Shown here piece by piece: positions 7,363-12,853 of a stretch of DNA of 12,853 bases. A program made the translations under genes and the position numbers. The stretch's first letter is position 1. Every line of letters begins with the position of its first letter. The stretch lies in the NCBI RefSeq assembly GCF_030826625.1, contig NZ_JAPJNQ010000061.1, positions 1-12,853 on the forward strand, given 5' to 3'. This DNA comes from Corynebacterium sp. (lineage in GTDB: Bacteria; Actinomycetota; Actinomycetes; Mycobacteriales; Mycobacteriaceae). The notes beneath the pieces were generated by a model. The model was not told the origin of the DNA. It saw only the letters and a list, made by a program, of their open reading frames with translations, and did not search any database.

Positions 7363-7400
7363 TGCTATACACGGCAGGTACGATACCCCGCGAAAACGGG

Positions 7401-7414
7401 TAGCCTGGGGTCTA
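7401..7414 (+). promoter_or_regulatory. Possible leaderless -10 box before the thiamine-binding gene
   Basis: TAGCCT at 7401-7406 fits the loose TANNNT actinobacterial -10 form and is separated from the ATG at 7414 by exactly 7 nt, the distance expected when the start codon is the first transcribed base. There is no clear -35 box and no purine-rich ribosome site in this gap. The call rests on position and on the lack of an alternative, so it is tentative. Confidence 0.4.
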
Positions 7415-7725
7415 TGATTGTGGCTTTTTCTGTTGCACCTACCACCACGAATGAAACCGGTGAAATGTCGGAGGCCGTCGCCGAAGCGGTGCGCGTCGTG
7501 CGTGAGTCGGGGTTGCCGAATGAAACGAATGCGATGTTTACCCTCCTCGAAGGAGAATGGGACGAAGTTTTCGCCGTGGTGAAAAAGGCGACAGCGGCGG
7601 TAGAAGCAGTTTCGCCACGGGTGTCGTTGGTGATCAAAGCTGATATTCGGCGGGGTGTTACCGACGGGCTGCGTGCGAAAGTTGACGCTGTTAATCGGCA
7701 CCTCGCAGAAGAGCCACGCCAGTAG
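7414..7725 (+). CDS. Thiamine-binding protein, MTH1187/YkoF type
   Basis: This 103-residue protein has a ferredoxin-like fold pattern. The start MIVAFSVAPT, followed by EAVAEAVRVVRESGLPNETN, GEWDEVFAVVKKA, RVSLVIKADIRRG and a C-terminal helix, matches the small MTH1187 (DUF77) family. Relatives of this family bind thiamine or related pyrimidines, often as oligomers. It probably acts in the cytosol; a role in thiamine or precursor handling is inferred from the family only, and no thiamine genes or TPP riboswitch are visible nearby. The 51-nt gap upstream has no convincing ribosome site, but TAGCCT at 7401-7406 lies exactly 7 nt before the ATG, which would suit a leaderless transcript. Confidence 0.88.
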   Translation: MIVAFSVAPTTTNETGEMSEAVAEAVRVVRESGLPNETNAMFTLLEGEWDEVFAVVKKATAAVEAVSPRVSLVIKADIRRGVTDGLRAKVDAVNRHLAEEPRQ

Positions 7726-7738
7726 GAGCGACGGAAAC

Positions 7739-7768
7739 TTCGCAGTCTGGCCGCTAAAGGTCTATAAC
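7739..7768 (+). promoter_or_regulatory. Candidate promoter for the thioredoxin-like gene
   Basis: TATAAC at 7763-7768 matches five of six bases of a -10 box. TTCGCA at 7739-7744 (four of six) sits 18 bp upstream. A start near 7775 would give a leader of about 50 nt ending in the strong ribosome site before the ATG at 7825. The arms of the inverted repeat GTCTGG/CCAGAC lie in the spacer and over the end of the -10 box. Confidence 0.45.
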
Positions 7769-7773
7769 CAGAC
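7745..7773. repeat. Inverted repeat overlapping a candidate promoter
   Basis: GTCTGG (7745-7750) and CCAGAC (7768-7773) are exact reverse complements, 17 nt apart. The arm centres are 23 bp apart, about two helical turns, so both lie on one DNA face. The first arm follows the candidate -35 box and the second covers the last base of the -10 box, a layout that would suit a repressor site. No regulator is identified, and a chance 6-bp match is possible. Confidence 0.4.
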
Positions 7774-7808
7774 ACCCGCTCATCCAGGACGAAACATATC
7801 AAATTTTT

Positions 7809-7815
7809 AGGAGGT
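7809..7815 (+). promoter_or_regulatory. Strong ribosome binding site of the thioredoxin-like gene
   Basis: AGGAGGT is a near-perfect Shine-Dalgarno sequence 9 nt before the ATG at 7825. It is the strongest such site in the window and fixes this start. It follows an A/T-rich stretch (CATATCAAATTTTT) that should leave it unstructured. Confidence 0.85.
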
Positions 7816-7824
7816 ACTACTTCC

Positions 7825-8862
7825 ATGACTAATTCGCAGCAGCCTGGTCAACCAGGACAAGAGCCCGCACGTTTCGCCGCTTCTGCGGTTGATCTCGAGC
7901 AGTTGAAAAACCAAGCGCGCGCCACTGCGCCTGGTGTACAAACGCCTGGCGATCCGACGGCCGGAGCTGGCGAGGCTGGAAAACAAGCGGCACCAGCATC
8001 GTCCGGTGGCCAAGCCGGGAGTGCACCCGCCTATTTCGAGATCACCGACCAGAATTTTGAATCTGATGTGGTGCGCCGCTCCACCGAGGTTCCTGTCGTC
8101 GTCTTGTTAGGGACCTCGCGTGCTGCTGAATCCGATGAGATGAAAGCCAACTTGGAACAGCTGGTCACTGATTCGCAGCGCCTCGGCGCGGTCGTTTTCG
8201 GCTATGTCGATGCTGATAAGAATCCAGCGATTGCGCAGGCATTCCGTGTGGAGGCGGTTCCTACGGTTGTAGCTTTGGGGCAAGGCCAACCTTTAACGCA
8301 ATTTCAAGGCGCGCAACCTGCAGATGTTCTGGCACAATGGCTTGATGCCTTGATTCAACAAATCGGGCCAAAACTTGCCGGTGCTAAAGCTACGATCGTC
8401 GACCCAGCGCAAGACTCAGCAGGTCAATCCGACAACGATGTCAGTATGGACCCGCGGCATGATGCAGCGGAGCAGGCACTGTCTGCCGGTGATTACGCAC
8501 AAGCACGCGAGCATTACGATGCGATCTTGGCTGATGATCCTGCTGATAAACAGGCTAGCTTGGCGCTTAAAACAGTTGAAGTTATTGAACGATTCGATCC
8601 TGCTAACCGCAGCGGTGATGCTATTGCAGAAGCGGATGCAGCGGCAGACGACGTCGACAAGCAACTCGATGCTGCAGATGCTGAAGTGCTCGCGGGGGCA
8701 CCGGACAAGGCGTTTGAGCGTTTGATCGAGACGATGAAAATAACCGTGGGAGATGACAAGGAACGTCTGCGTACGAGGGTGATCTCGTTGTTTGAACTAT
8801 TTGACCCCGCTGATCCTCGTGTGAAGCAAGCCCGCACTAACTTAGCGAGTGCATTGTTCTAG
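7825..8862 (+). CDS. Thioredoxin-fold/TPR protein, YbbN/CnoX-like, without cysteines
   Basis: The protein has 345 residues in three parts. Residues 1-70 are a low-complexity, Gln/Pro/Gly/Ala-rich leader. Residues 71-178 are a thioredoxin fold (FEITDQNFESDVVRRSTEVPV, FGYVDADKNPAIAQAFRVEAVPTVVAL, with the cis-proline at P146). Residues from about 211 to the end are TPR-like helices (DAAEQALSAGDYAQAREHYD, ASLALKTVEVIERFDP) with the C-terminal YbbN-type LFELFDPADPRVKQAR. Where WCGPC would stand, the sequence reads GTSRAAES, placing Ala100 and Ser103 at the two catalytic cysteines. The whole protein contains no cysteine, so it cannot act as a disulfide reductase. YbbN/CnoX of E. coli is a chaperone-type holdase; a similar role is inferred. 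No signal peptide is seen, so it is probably cytosolic. Confidence 0.9.
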   Translation: MTNSQQPGQPGQEPARFAASAVDLEQLKNQARATAPGVQTPGDPTAGAGEAGKQAAPASSGGQAGSAPAYFEITDQNFESDVVRRSTEVPVVVLLGTSRAAESDEMKANLEQLVTDSQRLGAVVFGYVDADKNPAIAQAFRVEAVPTVVALGQGQPLTQFQGAQPADVLAQWLDALIQQIGPKLAGAKATIVDPAQDSAGQSDNDVSMDPRHDAAEQALSAGDYAQAREHYDAILADDPADKQASLALKTVEVIERFDPANRSGDAIAEADAAADDVDKQLDAADAEVLAGAPDKAFERLIETMKITVGDDKERLRTRVISLFELFDPADPRVKQARTNLASALF

Positions 8863-8950
8863 GCTTCGTGCCCCGATTGCGAGCGCTTGCTTTAAGCTGG
8901 AGGTGACGACTTCTAGCCTGAGCAGCGTGTAGAAAGAGACTACTGAGATT

Positions 8951-9835
8951 ATGACTTCGACGTCCGGATCCAACGAGCCAGTGGCCAAGCAGCCTGAGTT
9001 GAATAACGAGCCAGAGACTAATGCCGACTTGTTGATTGACTTCCGCGAAGTTGCACTACGTCGTGGTGGAAACCGCCTGGTCGGTCCGGTTAATTGGCAG
9101 GTGGAATTGGATGAGCGTTGGGTGATTGTTGGCCCCAATGGCGCCGGTAAGACTTCTTTGGTGCGCATGGCGTCGGCAGAAGAATTCCCTTCGCAAGGCA
9201 CTGCCTTCGTGATGGGCGAGAAGTTCGGTGCCGCTGATATGCGGGATGTGCGCGCGATGGTGGGGATATCCTCGGCGGCTCTGGGCAACCGAATCCCTGC
9301 CGGTGAGCGTGTCGATGACCTGGTGGTTTCGGCAGGATATGCCGTGCTGGGCCGGTGGCGCGAAGATTACGAATCTCTTGATTTTGAGCGAGCCTACGAT
9401 ATTTTGGACCAAGTTGGCGCATTCCACCTGATGGAGCGCACTTGGGGCACGCTTTCTGAAGGCGAGCGTAAACGCGTGCTGCTTGCTCGTGCGCTGATGA
9501 CTGATCCTGAACTTCTGATCCTGGACGAGCCTTCTGCCGGGATGGATCTGGGTGGTCGTGAAGATCTCGTTGGTTATCTTGGCGATCTGGCTATGGACCC
9601 GGATGCTCCTGCGATCGTGATGATTACTCACCACGTGGAAGAGATCCCGGAAGGATTTACTCACGCGATGCTGCTTGATGAGGGTGAGGTGGTTGCGCAG
9701 GGCTTGCTTGACGACGTATTGACCTCCGAGAACCTCACCAAGGCTTTCCATCAACCGATTCAGGTTGACCGACTGGGCTCGCGCTTTTTTGCTCGCCGCA
9801 CTAGCCGGGGCCGTGGCTCGCATCGTGCGGGGTAG
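8951..9835 (+). CDS. ABC transporter-type ATP-binding protein without adjacent permease
   Basis: This 294-residue protein has one ATP-binding cassette: Walker A GPNGAGKTS at 61-69, ABC signature LSEGE at 168-172, Walker B LLILDEP at 188-194 followed by the D-loop SAGMD, and the H-loop histidine H227 in ITHH. It therefore looks able to hydrolyse ATP. The cassette resembles the iron/molybdate-type or YlmA-like group. No membrane or substrate-binding partner is encoded on either side, so its partner is elsewhere or it has a non-transport role. Residues 1-25 are a polar extension, and the last 18 residues are markedly basic (RRTSRGRGSHRAG). The ATG at 8951 has only a weak purine-rich region upstream (AGAAAGAGAC); a later start is possible, since the conserved domain begins near residue 27. 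Confidence 0.88.
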   Translation: MTSTSGSNEPVAKQPELNNEPETNADLLIDFREVALRRGGNRLVGPVNWQVELDERWVIVGPNGAGKTSLVRMASAEEFPSQGTAFVMGEKFGAADMRDVRAMVGISSAALGNRIPAGERVDDLVVSAGYAVLGRWREDYESLDFERAYDILDQVGAFHLMERTWGTLSEGERKRVLLARALMTDPELLILDEPSAGMDLGGREDLVGYLGDLAMDPDAPAIVMITHHVEEIPEGFTHAMLLDEGEVVAQGLLDDVLTSENLTKAFHQPIQVDRLGSRFFARRTSRGRGSHRAG

Positions 9836-9882
9836 GTGCTTGGAAGTGACGAGCTGAAGCGATCAACTGAGGTGAATAGTTA

Positions 9883-10764
9883 ATGCCAGAAATTCCGGCG
9901 CACGCGCAGTTCCACTGCCAGCACCCGTCTGATCGGATCGATGCGATCAATCCTGAGGAGATGACGGGCTTTCAAGGCGCACGATTGGCTGCGACGGTGC
10001 TGCTGGTGCGTGACGGTGCCCGGGGCCTGGAAGTTTTTGCCCAGGAGCGGGTATCGACAATGCAGCATTTTCCCGGCATTACGGTGTTTCCCGGTGGTGG
10101 GGTGGATCATCGGGATTTTCCTGCGCGATCATGGAATTCCGGCGAGCACTGGTGTGGTCCTTCGGCAGTGTCTTTGGCCCGGCGGATGGAAACCAATAAG
10201 TATAAAGCCCACGCCTTGGTTTTCGCGGCGGTGCGCGAGTTGTTTGAAGAAGCTGGCGCGCTGTTGGCTGTGCATGGCGATGGTTCGCCGATCACGAACG
10301 TCGCGCCGTACAGCTACGCGCGGCGGTGTTTGGAATCACATGAGATCGCGTTGTCGGATTTGATGCACAAGCATGATCTGAAGGTGCGTTCAGATTTGTT
10401 GCGGCCGTGGGCGCGCTGGGTGGGCAAGTCTGACCGTCGGCAGACGTGGTTCGATACTTTTTCTTTCGTAGCGCGGGTACCGAACGGTCAGCGCCCAGCG
10501 CCGGATCCTGGCGGGGAAGCTGACGATGCGAATTGGTTTTCCCCACAGTTGCTTCTCGACGGCTGGCGAGCGGGTTTGGTGCGCTTTGTCTTGCCGACGT
10601 GGGCGCAGCTGAACAAGCTTGCTGGGTGCAAAACAGTGGCAGATGTTATGCGCTGCGCTGACGATACTGTGATTCATCCCATCGTCGGCAAGGGGTGGGA
10701 AGATCCGGCGTATCGTGAGTTCTTGGAGTATCAACCGGCAGACCGGATTGGAAAGCTGATTTGA
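9883..10764 (+). CDS. Nudix hydrolase, NUDT19-like, with split Nudix box
   Basis: Nudix enzymes hydrolyse nucleoside diphosphates linked to another group. The protein has 293 residues. The box starts with FPGGGVDHRD (about 68-77) and ends with REL-FEEAG at 118-125, with Glu119, Glu122 and Glu123 available for metal binding. The two halves are about 32 residues further apart than in a standard 23-residue box. Such an insertion is known in the mammalian NUDT19 (RP2p) group, whose members act on CoA esters; whether this one does is inference. ATVLLVRDGARGLEVFAQER forms the expected beta strand before the box, and the C-terminal part has WFDTFSFVARVPNGQRP. The GAGGTGA ribosome site at 9869-9875 fits the ATG. 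It follows the ABC gene by 47 nt and may be co-transcribed with it. Confidence 0.87.
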   Translation: MPEIPAHAQFHCQHPSDRIDAINPEEMTGFQGARLAATVLLVRDGARGLEVFAQERVSTMQHFPGITVFPGGGVDHRDFPARSWNSGEHWCGPSAVSLARRMETNKYKAHALVFAAVRELFEEAGALLAVHGDGSPITNVAPYSYARRCLESHEIALSDLMHKHDLKVRSDLLRPWARWVGKSDRRQTWFDTFSFVARVPNGQRPAPDPGGEADDANWFSPQLLLDGWRAGLVRFVLPTWAQLNKLAGCKTVADVMRCADDTVIHPIVGKGWEDPAYREFLEYQPADRIGKLI

Positions 10765-10911
10765 GGCTTGGTACACCCCAAAACCGACCGCCCTGTCTAG
10801 CTAATATAGACTAAGTGGTACAGTGGTCTGCCGTAGAAGTAAATACTGACACCGCGCTGGCCTCCAGAACTACGCTGGACGTGCACGCTGGAGCCATGTG
10901 AGCAGGGCGTG

Positions 10912-10917
10912 TATAAA
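10912..10917 (+). promoter_or_regulatory. Possible -10 box of the etfBA promoter
   Basis: TATAAA at 10912-10917 is a good -10 hexamer, 80 nt before the etfB start. The best-placed -35 (TGGAGC at 10889-10894, 17-bp spacer) matches only three of six bases. If used, the leader would be about 74 nt long and would contain the AGAACNNC repeats. Confidence 0.35.
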
Positions 10918-10933
10918 AATGCACTAGCGCAGT

Positions 10934-10957
10934 AGAACAGCAGAACTACAGAACAAC
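10934..10957 (+). repeat. Three tandem 8-nt units in the etfB leader
   Basis: AGAACAGC (10934-10941), AGAACTAC (10942-10949) and AGAACAAC (10950-10957) follow one another with no gap, sharing AGAACNNC. They sit between the possible -10 box and the ribosome site of etfB. A/C-rich unstructured leaders can help translation; slippage during replication is an equally simple origin. Confidence 0.6.
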
Positions 10958-10997
10958 AAATTGGAACGCTAAAACAACAGGAAGGAAGGTGGCAGTG

Positions 10998-11801
10998 ATG
11001 CCAACTATCGTGGCTCTGGTTAAAACTGTGCCGGATACGTGGTCGACAAAATCCTTGCGCGATGACGCGCGTTTAGATCGTGATTCCGTTGACGTCATCA
11101 TTGATGAGATCAATGAATTTTCCTTGGAGCAGGCTTTGCGGGTGCGCGAAGAAGCCGCGAAAGCAGGAACTGATTACCAAGTTATAGCTCTGAGCATGGG
11201 GCCGGCACACCATGAGGAAGCATTGCGGAAAGCGATCGCGATGGGTGCAGATGATGCCGTGCATATCACCGATGAAGCTCTCGGCGGCAGCGATGCACTG
11301 GGAACAGCTTTTGCCCTGCACAGCGCTATTGAGACCATCGATGATGTGCAGCTGATCATCGGCGGAAATTACTCCTCCGATGGTTCTACCGGCACCGTTC
11401 CTGGCTTGTTGGCGGAATTTCAAGAAATCCCAGCACTGGCCGCTGTTCATGAGCTCAAGGTGGAAGCCGGGGTGATTACTGCGGCCCGAGAGGATAATCG
11501 TGGTAGTTGGCAGCTAGAAGCGGACCTACCGGCTTTAGTGACGGTGACGGATAAAGCCGCTAGCCCGCGTTTCCCGAAGTTTAAAGGCTTGCGCCAAGCT
11601 AAAAAACACGAGATTAAAACCGTCGACATTTCTGGAATTGAACTCGACGCCGATATGGTCGGTGCGGATAATGCGACGACGCGTGTGCTCAGCCACAACC
11701 AGCGCCCGCCACGCACGGCTGGCGAAGTAATCGATTCTGGCAGCCCCGAAGAGCAAGCTCGCAAGATCGCAGATTACTTGGCAAAAAATAACCTGATTTA
11801 G
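10998..11801 (+). CDS. etfB: Electron transfer flavoprotein subunit beta
   Basis: EtfB pairs with EtfA to carry electrons from flavin dehydrogenases, such as acyl-CoA dehydrogenases, to the respiratory chain; this subunit binds AMP. The protein has 267 residues from the ATG at 10998. The start MPTIVALVKTVPDTW matches the family, and the GGAAGGAAGG ribosome site lies about 8 nt upstream; the in-frame GTG codons at 10989 and 10995 overlap or crowd that site. The AMP-binding segment GGNYSSDGSTGTVPG is at 122-136, and the EtfB signature region is around REDNRGSWQLEADLPALVT (164-182). The sequence MGADDAVHITDEALGGSDA is also typical. It lies 25 nt before etfA, so the two form an operon. Confidence 0.96.
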   Translation: MPTIVALVKTVPDTWSTKSLRDDARLDRDSVDVIIDEINEFSLEQALRVREEAAKAGTDYQVIALSMGPAHHEEALRKAIAMGADDAVHITDEALGGSDALGTAFALHSAIETIDDVQLIIGGNYSSDGSTGTVPGLLAEFQEIPALAAVHELKVEAGVITAAREDNRGSWQLEADLPALVTVTDKAASPRFPKFKGLRQAKKHEIKTVDISGIELDADMVGADNATTRVLSHNQRPPRTAGEVIDSGSPEEQARKIADYLAKNNLI

Positions 11802-11826
11802 ATTGATAGCGAGGGAGTAGTACTTA

Positions 11827-12792
11827 ATGTCACAGGTATATGTACTGGTTGAGCACGAAAATGGTCACATTAAGCCAGTCACTAAAGAACTCATCGCTGC
11901 AGCACGGCGGCTGGGCTCTGTGCATGCAGTGGCCGTAAGCGCACCAGGCGCTTGCGATCAGGTGCCCGGAGAGCTTGCAGCGCTCGGCGTGGACAAGACT
12001 TACTGCGCTGAGGCATCAGATTATGAGCAGCGCCTGGTCATGCCAGAGGTCGAAGCGCTGTCAGCGGTTGCCGCGACGAACCCTGGCCCGATCGTAGTGG
12101 CATCTAGCGTGACTGGTAACGAGATTGTTGGGAGGCTGGGAGCACGCTTAGCCTCAGGCATTCTTGCCGACGTCATTGGCATAAACAACGACGGCTCAGC
12201 AGTGCACTCGATCTTCGGTGGCTCTGTCGAGGTTGTTGCCCAAGCAGAAGGGGATTGCCCGTTGTATAGCGTGCGCCCAGGTGCGGTGGAACCGGAAGCA
12301 GCGCCTGCGAACGTGGGTGGCGACGTCGTCAAGATCACCGTCGATGGTGCGGGTAAGAATGAGGTCCGCGTGGCTTCGTTTACCCCAGCCGTTGCAGGCG
12401 ATCGCCCGGATCTGCTGCAGGCGAAAAACATCGTTGCTGGTGGCAGGGGTGTGGGATCTGCCGAGAACTTCAGTGCTGTTGTTGAGCCATTGGCAGATAG
12501 CCTTGGTGCAGCGGTCGGTGCAACTCGTGATGCCGTCGACGATGGCATGTACGCCCCAGCACATCAGATTGGACAGACTGGTGTCACTGTCAGCCCGAAG
12601 CTCTATATCGGTTTGGGCATTTCCGGCGCTATCCAACACCTGGTGGGCATGCAGACTGCAGAGCACATTATCGTCGTCAATCAGGATGCCGATGAGCCGT
12701 TTTTCAACATCGCCGACTTGGGCGTTGTTGGGGATTTGCACGAAATTGCCCCGGCATTGACTACAGAGCTGCGAGCCCGCGCTAATAGCTAG
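11827..12792 (+). CDS. etfA: Electron transfer flavoprotein subunit alpha
   Basis: EtfA carries most of the FAD site of the ETF heterodimer. The protein has 321 residues. The N-terminal domain (about 1-185) matches EtfB-like folds (VYVLVEHENGHIKPVTKELI). The C-terminal FAD domain has GGRGVGS (205-211), GATRDAVDDG (231-240), and the EtfA signature QIGQTGVTVSPKLYIGLGIS continuing to GAIQH (247-271), then VNQDADEPFF (284-293). All the usual FAD motifs are present. The ribosome site AGGGAG (11812-11817) fits the ATG at 11827. It ends 29 nt before a cysteine desulfurase start, a gene order I know from other actinobacteria. Confidence 0.97.
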   Translation: MSQVYVLVEHENGHIKPVTKELIAAARRLGSVHAVAVSAPGACDQVPGELAALGVDKTYCAEASDYEQRLVMPEVEALSAVAATNPGPIVVASSVTGNEIVGRLGARLASGILADVIGINNDGSAVHSIFGGSVEVVAQAEGDCPLYSVRPGAVEPEAAPANVGGDVVKITVDGAGKNEVRVASFTPAVAGDRPDLLQAKNIVAGGRGVGSAENFSAVVEPLADSLGAAVGATRDAVDDGMYAPAHQIGQTGVTVSPKLYIGLGISGAIQHLVGMQTAEHIIVVNQDADEPFFNIADLGVVGDLHEIAPALTTELRARANS

Positions 12793-12808
12793 CGCATACA
12801 CTCCGGCG

Positions 12809-12822
12809 TAGGATTGGGGCTA
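12809..12822 (+). promoter_or_regulatory. Possible leaderless -10 box before the cysteine desulfurase
   Basis: TAGGAT at 12809-12814 lies exactly 7 nt before the ATG at 12822, the spacing expected for a leaderless transcript. The same bases include AGGA (12810-12813), which could instead be a ribosome site 8 nt from the ATG. The two readings cannot be separated from sequence. Confidence 0.35.
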
Positions 12823-12853
12823 TGACTTATCTCGATCATGCTGCGACAACACC
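12822..12853 (+). CDS. Cysteine desulfurase (NifS/IscS-like), first codons only
   Basis: The window ends 32 nt into this gene. The ten complete codons plus a partial one read MTYLDHAATTP, the highly conserved start of class V aminotransferase-type cysteine desulfurases, PLP enzymes that take sulfur from cysteine for Fe-S clusters or tRNA thiolation. Placement after etfA supports the call, since in related actinobacteria this position holds a desulfurase followed by the tRNA thiolase gene mnmA. The active-site lysine and cysteine lie outside the window. Confidence 0.82.
   Translation, partial: MTYLDHAATT

Larger units (their letters stand above)
10765..10997 (+). promoter_or_regulatory. Intergenic region and leader before etfBA
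   Basis: This is the longest gene-free stretch in the window (233 bp). It has no ORF or RNA gene that I recognise and no intrinsic terminator for the Nudix gene. It holds an imperfect palindrome GTCTA-GCTAATA-TAGAC (10795-10811), three copies of CGCTGG (starting 10855, 10873, 10886), a possible -10 TATAAA (10912-10917) with only a weak -35, three tandem 8-nt units AGAACNNC (10934-10957), and the purine-rich ribosome site GGAAGGAAGG near 10980-10989. The presence of an etf promoter somewhere here is likely; its exact place is not. Confidence 0.5.

Noticed and set aside
7383..7402. Small hairpin TACCCCG...CGGGTA before the thiamine-binding gene, considered as a terminator or riboswitch
   Set aside because: It is a 6-bp stem with a bulge and no T-run, and the 51-nt gap is too short for a TPP riboswitch; the conserved TPP motifs are absent.
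9056..9823. Minus-strand open frame (255 codons) opposite the ABC ATPase gene
   Set aside because: The sense strand carries a complete, motif-perfect ABC ATPase; the antisense translation is His/Arg-rich and matches nothing I recognise.
10989..10997. GTG starts for etfB at 10989 and 10995
   Set aside because: They overlap or crowd the GGAAGGAAGG ribosome site; the ATG at 10998 gives the usual EtfB start.
1..12853. Mobile elements, CRISPR arrays, toxin-antitoxin or defence genes
   Set aside because: No transposase, integrase, regular repeat-spacer pattern or defence family is recognisable; gene content and order look like conserved core chromosome.

Overview
The window looks like ordinary core chromosome of a Corynebacterium-type actinobacterium. 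Four points support this. The F-type ATP synthase genes run b-delta-alpha-gamma-beta-epsilon, with b and delta as separate proteins (mycobacteria fuse them). NucS, the non-canonical mismatch-repair nuclease of Actinobacteria, follows close downstream. The etfB-etfA pair is followed by a cysteine desulfurase. Codon use is of moderate G+C. The genus is inferred from protein character and gene order, without a database search. All recognised genes are on the + strand. I see no mobile element, CRISPR array, rRNA or tRNA.

Region 1 (1-5740) is the distal part of the ATP synthase operon: the end of atpF, then atpH, atpA, atpG, atpD and atpC, closed by a strong intrinsic terminator at 5704-5740. Several subunits carry actinobacterial features: a delta with an internally duplicated N-terminal domain, a C-terminal tail on alpha, a loop in gamma and a short epsilon.

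Region 2 (5741-7725) starts with an 8-bp inverted repeat and a good sigma-70-type promoter (TTCACA-N17-TAGAAT). These precede a compact cluster: a DUF2550-type membrane protein, nucS, a small basic zinc-finger-like protein whose ATG directly abuts the nucS stop, and a thiamine-binding (MTH1187/YkoF-type) protein.

Region 3 (7726-10764) holds a cysteine-free thioredoxin-fold/TPR protein (YbbN/CnoX-like), an ABC ATPase without a permease gene beside it, and a Nudix hydrolase with a large insertion in the Nudix box. Region 4 (10765-12853) holds a 233-bp leader with short repeats, then etfB and etfA (electron transfer flavoprotein), and the first codons of a cysteine desulfurase cut by the window edge.

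The genes cover energy conversion (ATP synthase, ETF), genome maintenance (NucS), protein or redox quality control (thioredoxin-like), nucleotide or CoA clean-up (Nudix) and sulfur transfer (desulfurase). I found no clear evidence of an undescribed multi-gene system. The best leads are the uncharacterised zinc-finger-like protein coupled to nucS, and a recurring TANNNT-N7-ATG arrangement (possible leaderless starts) before nucS, the thiamine-binding gene and the desulfurase.
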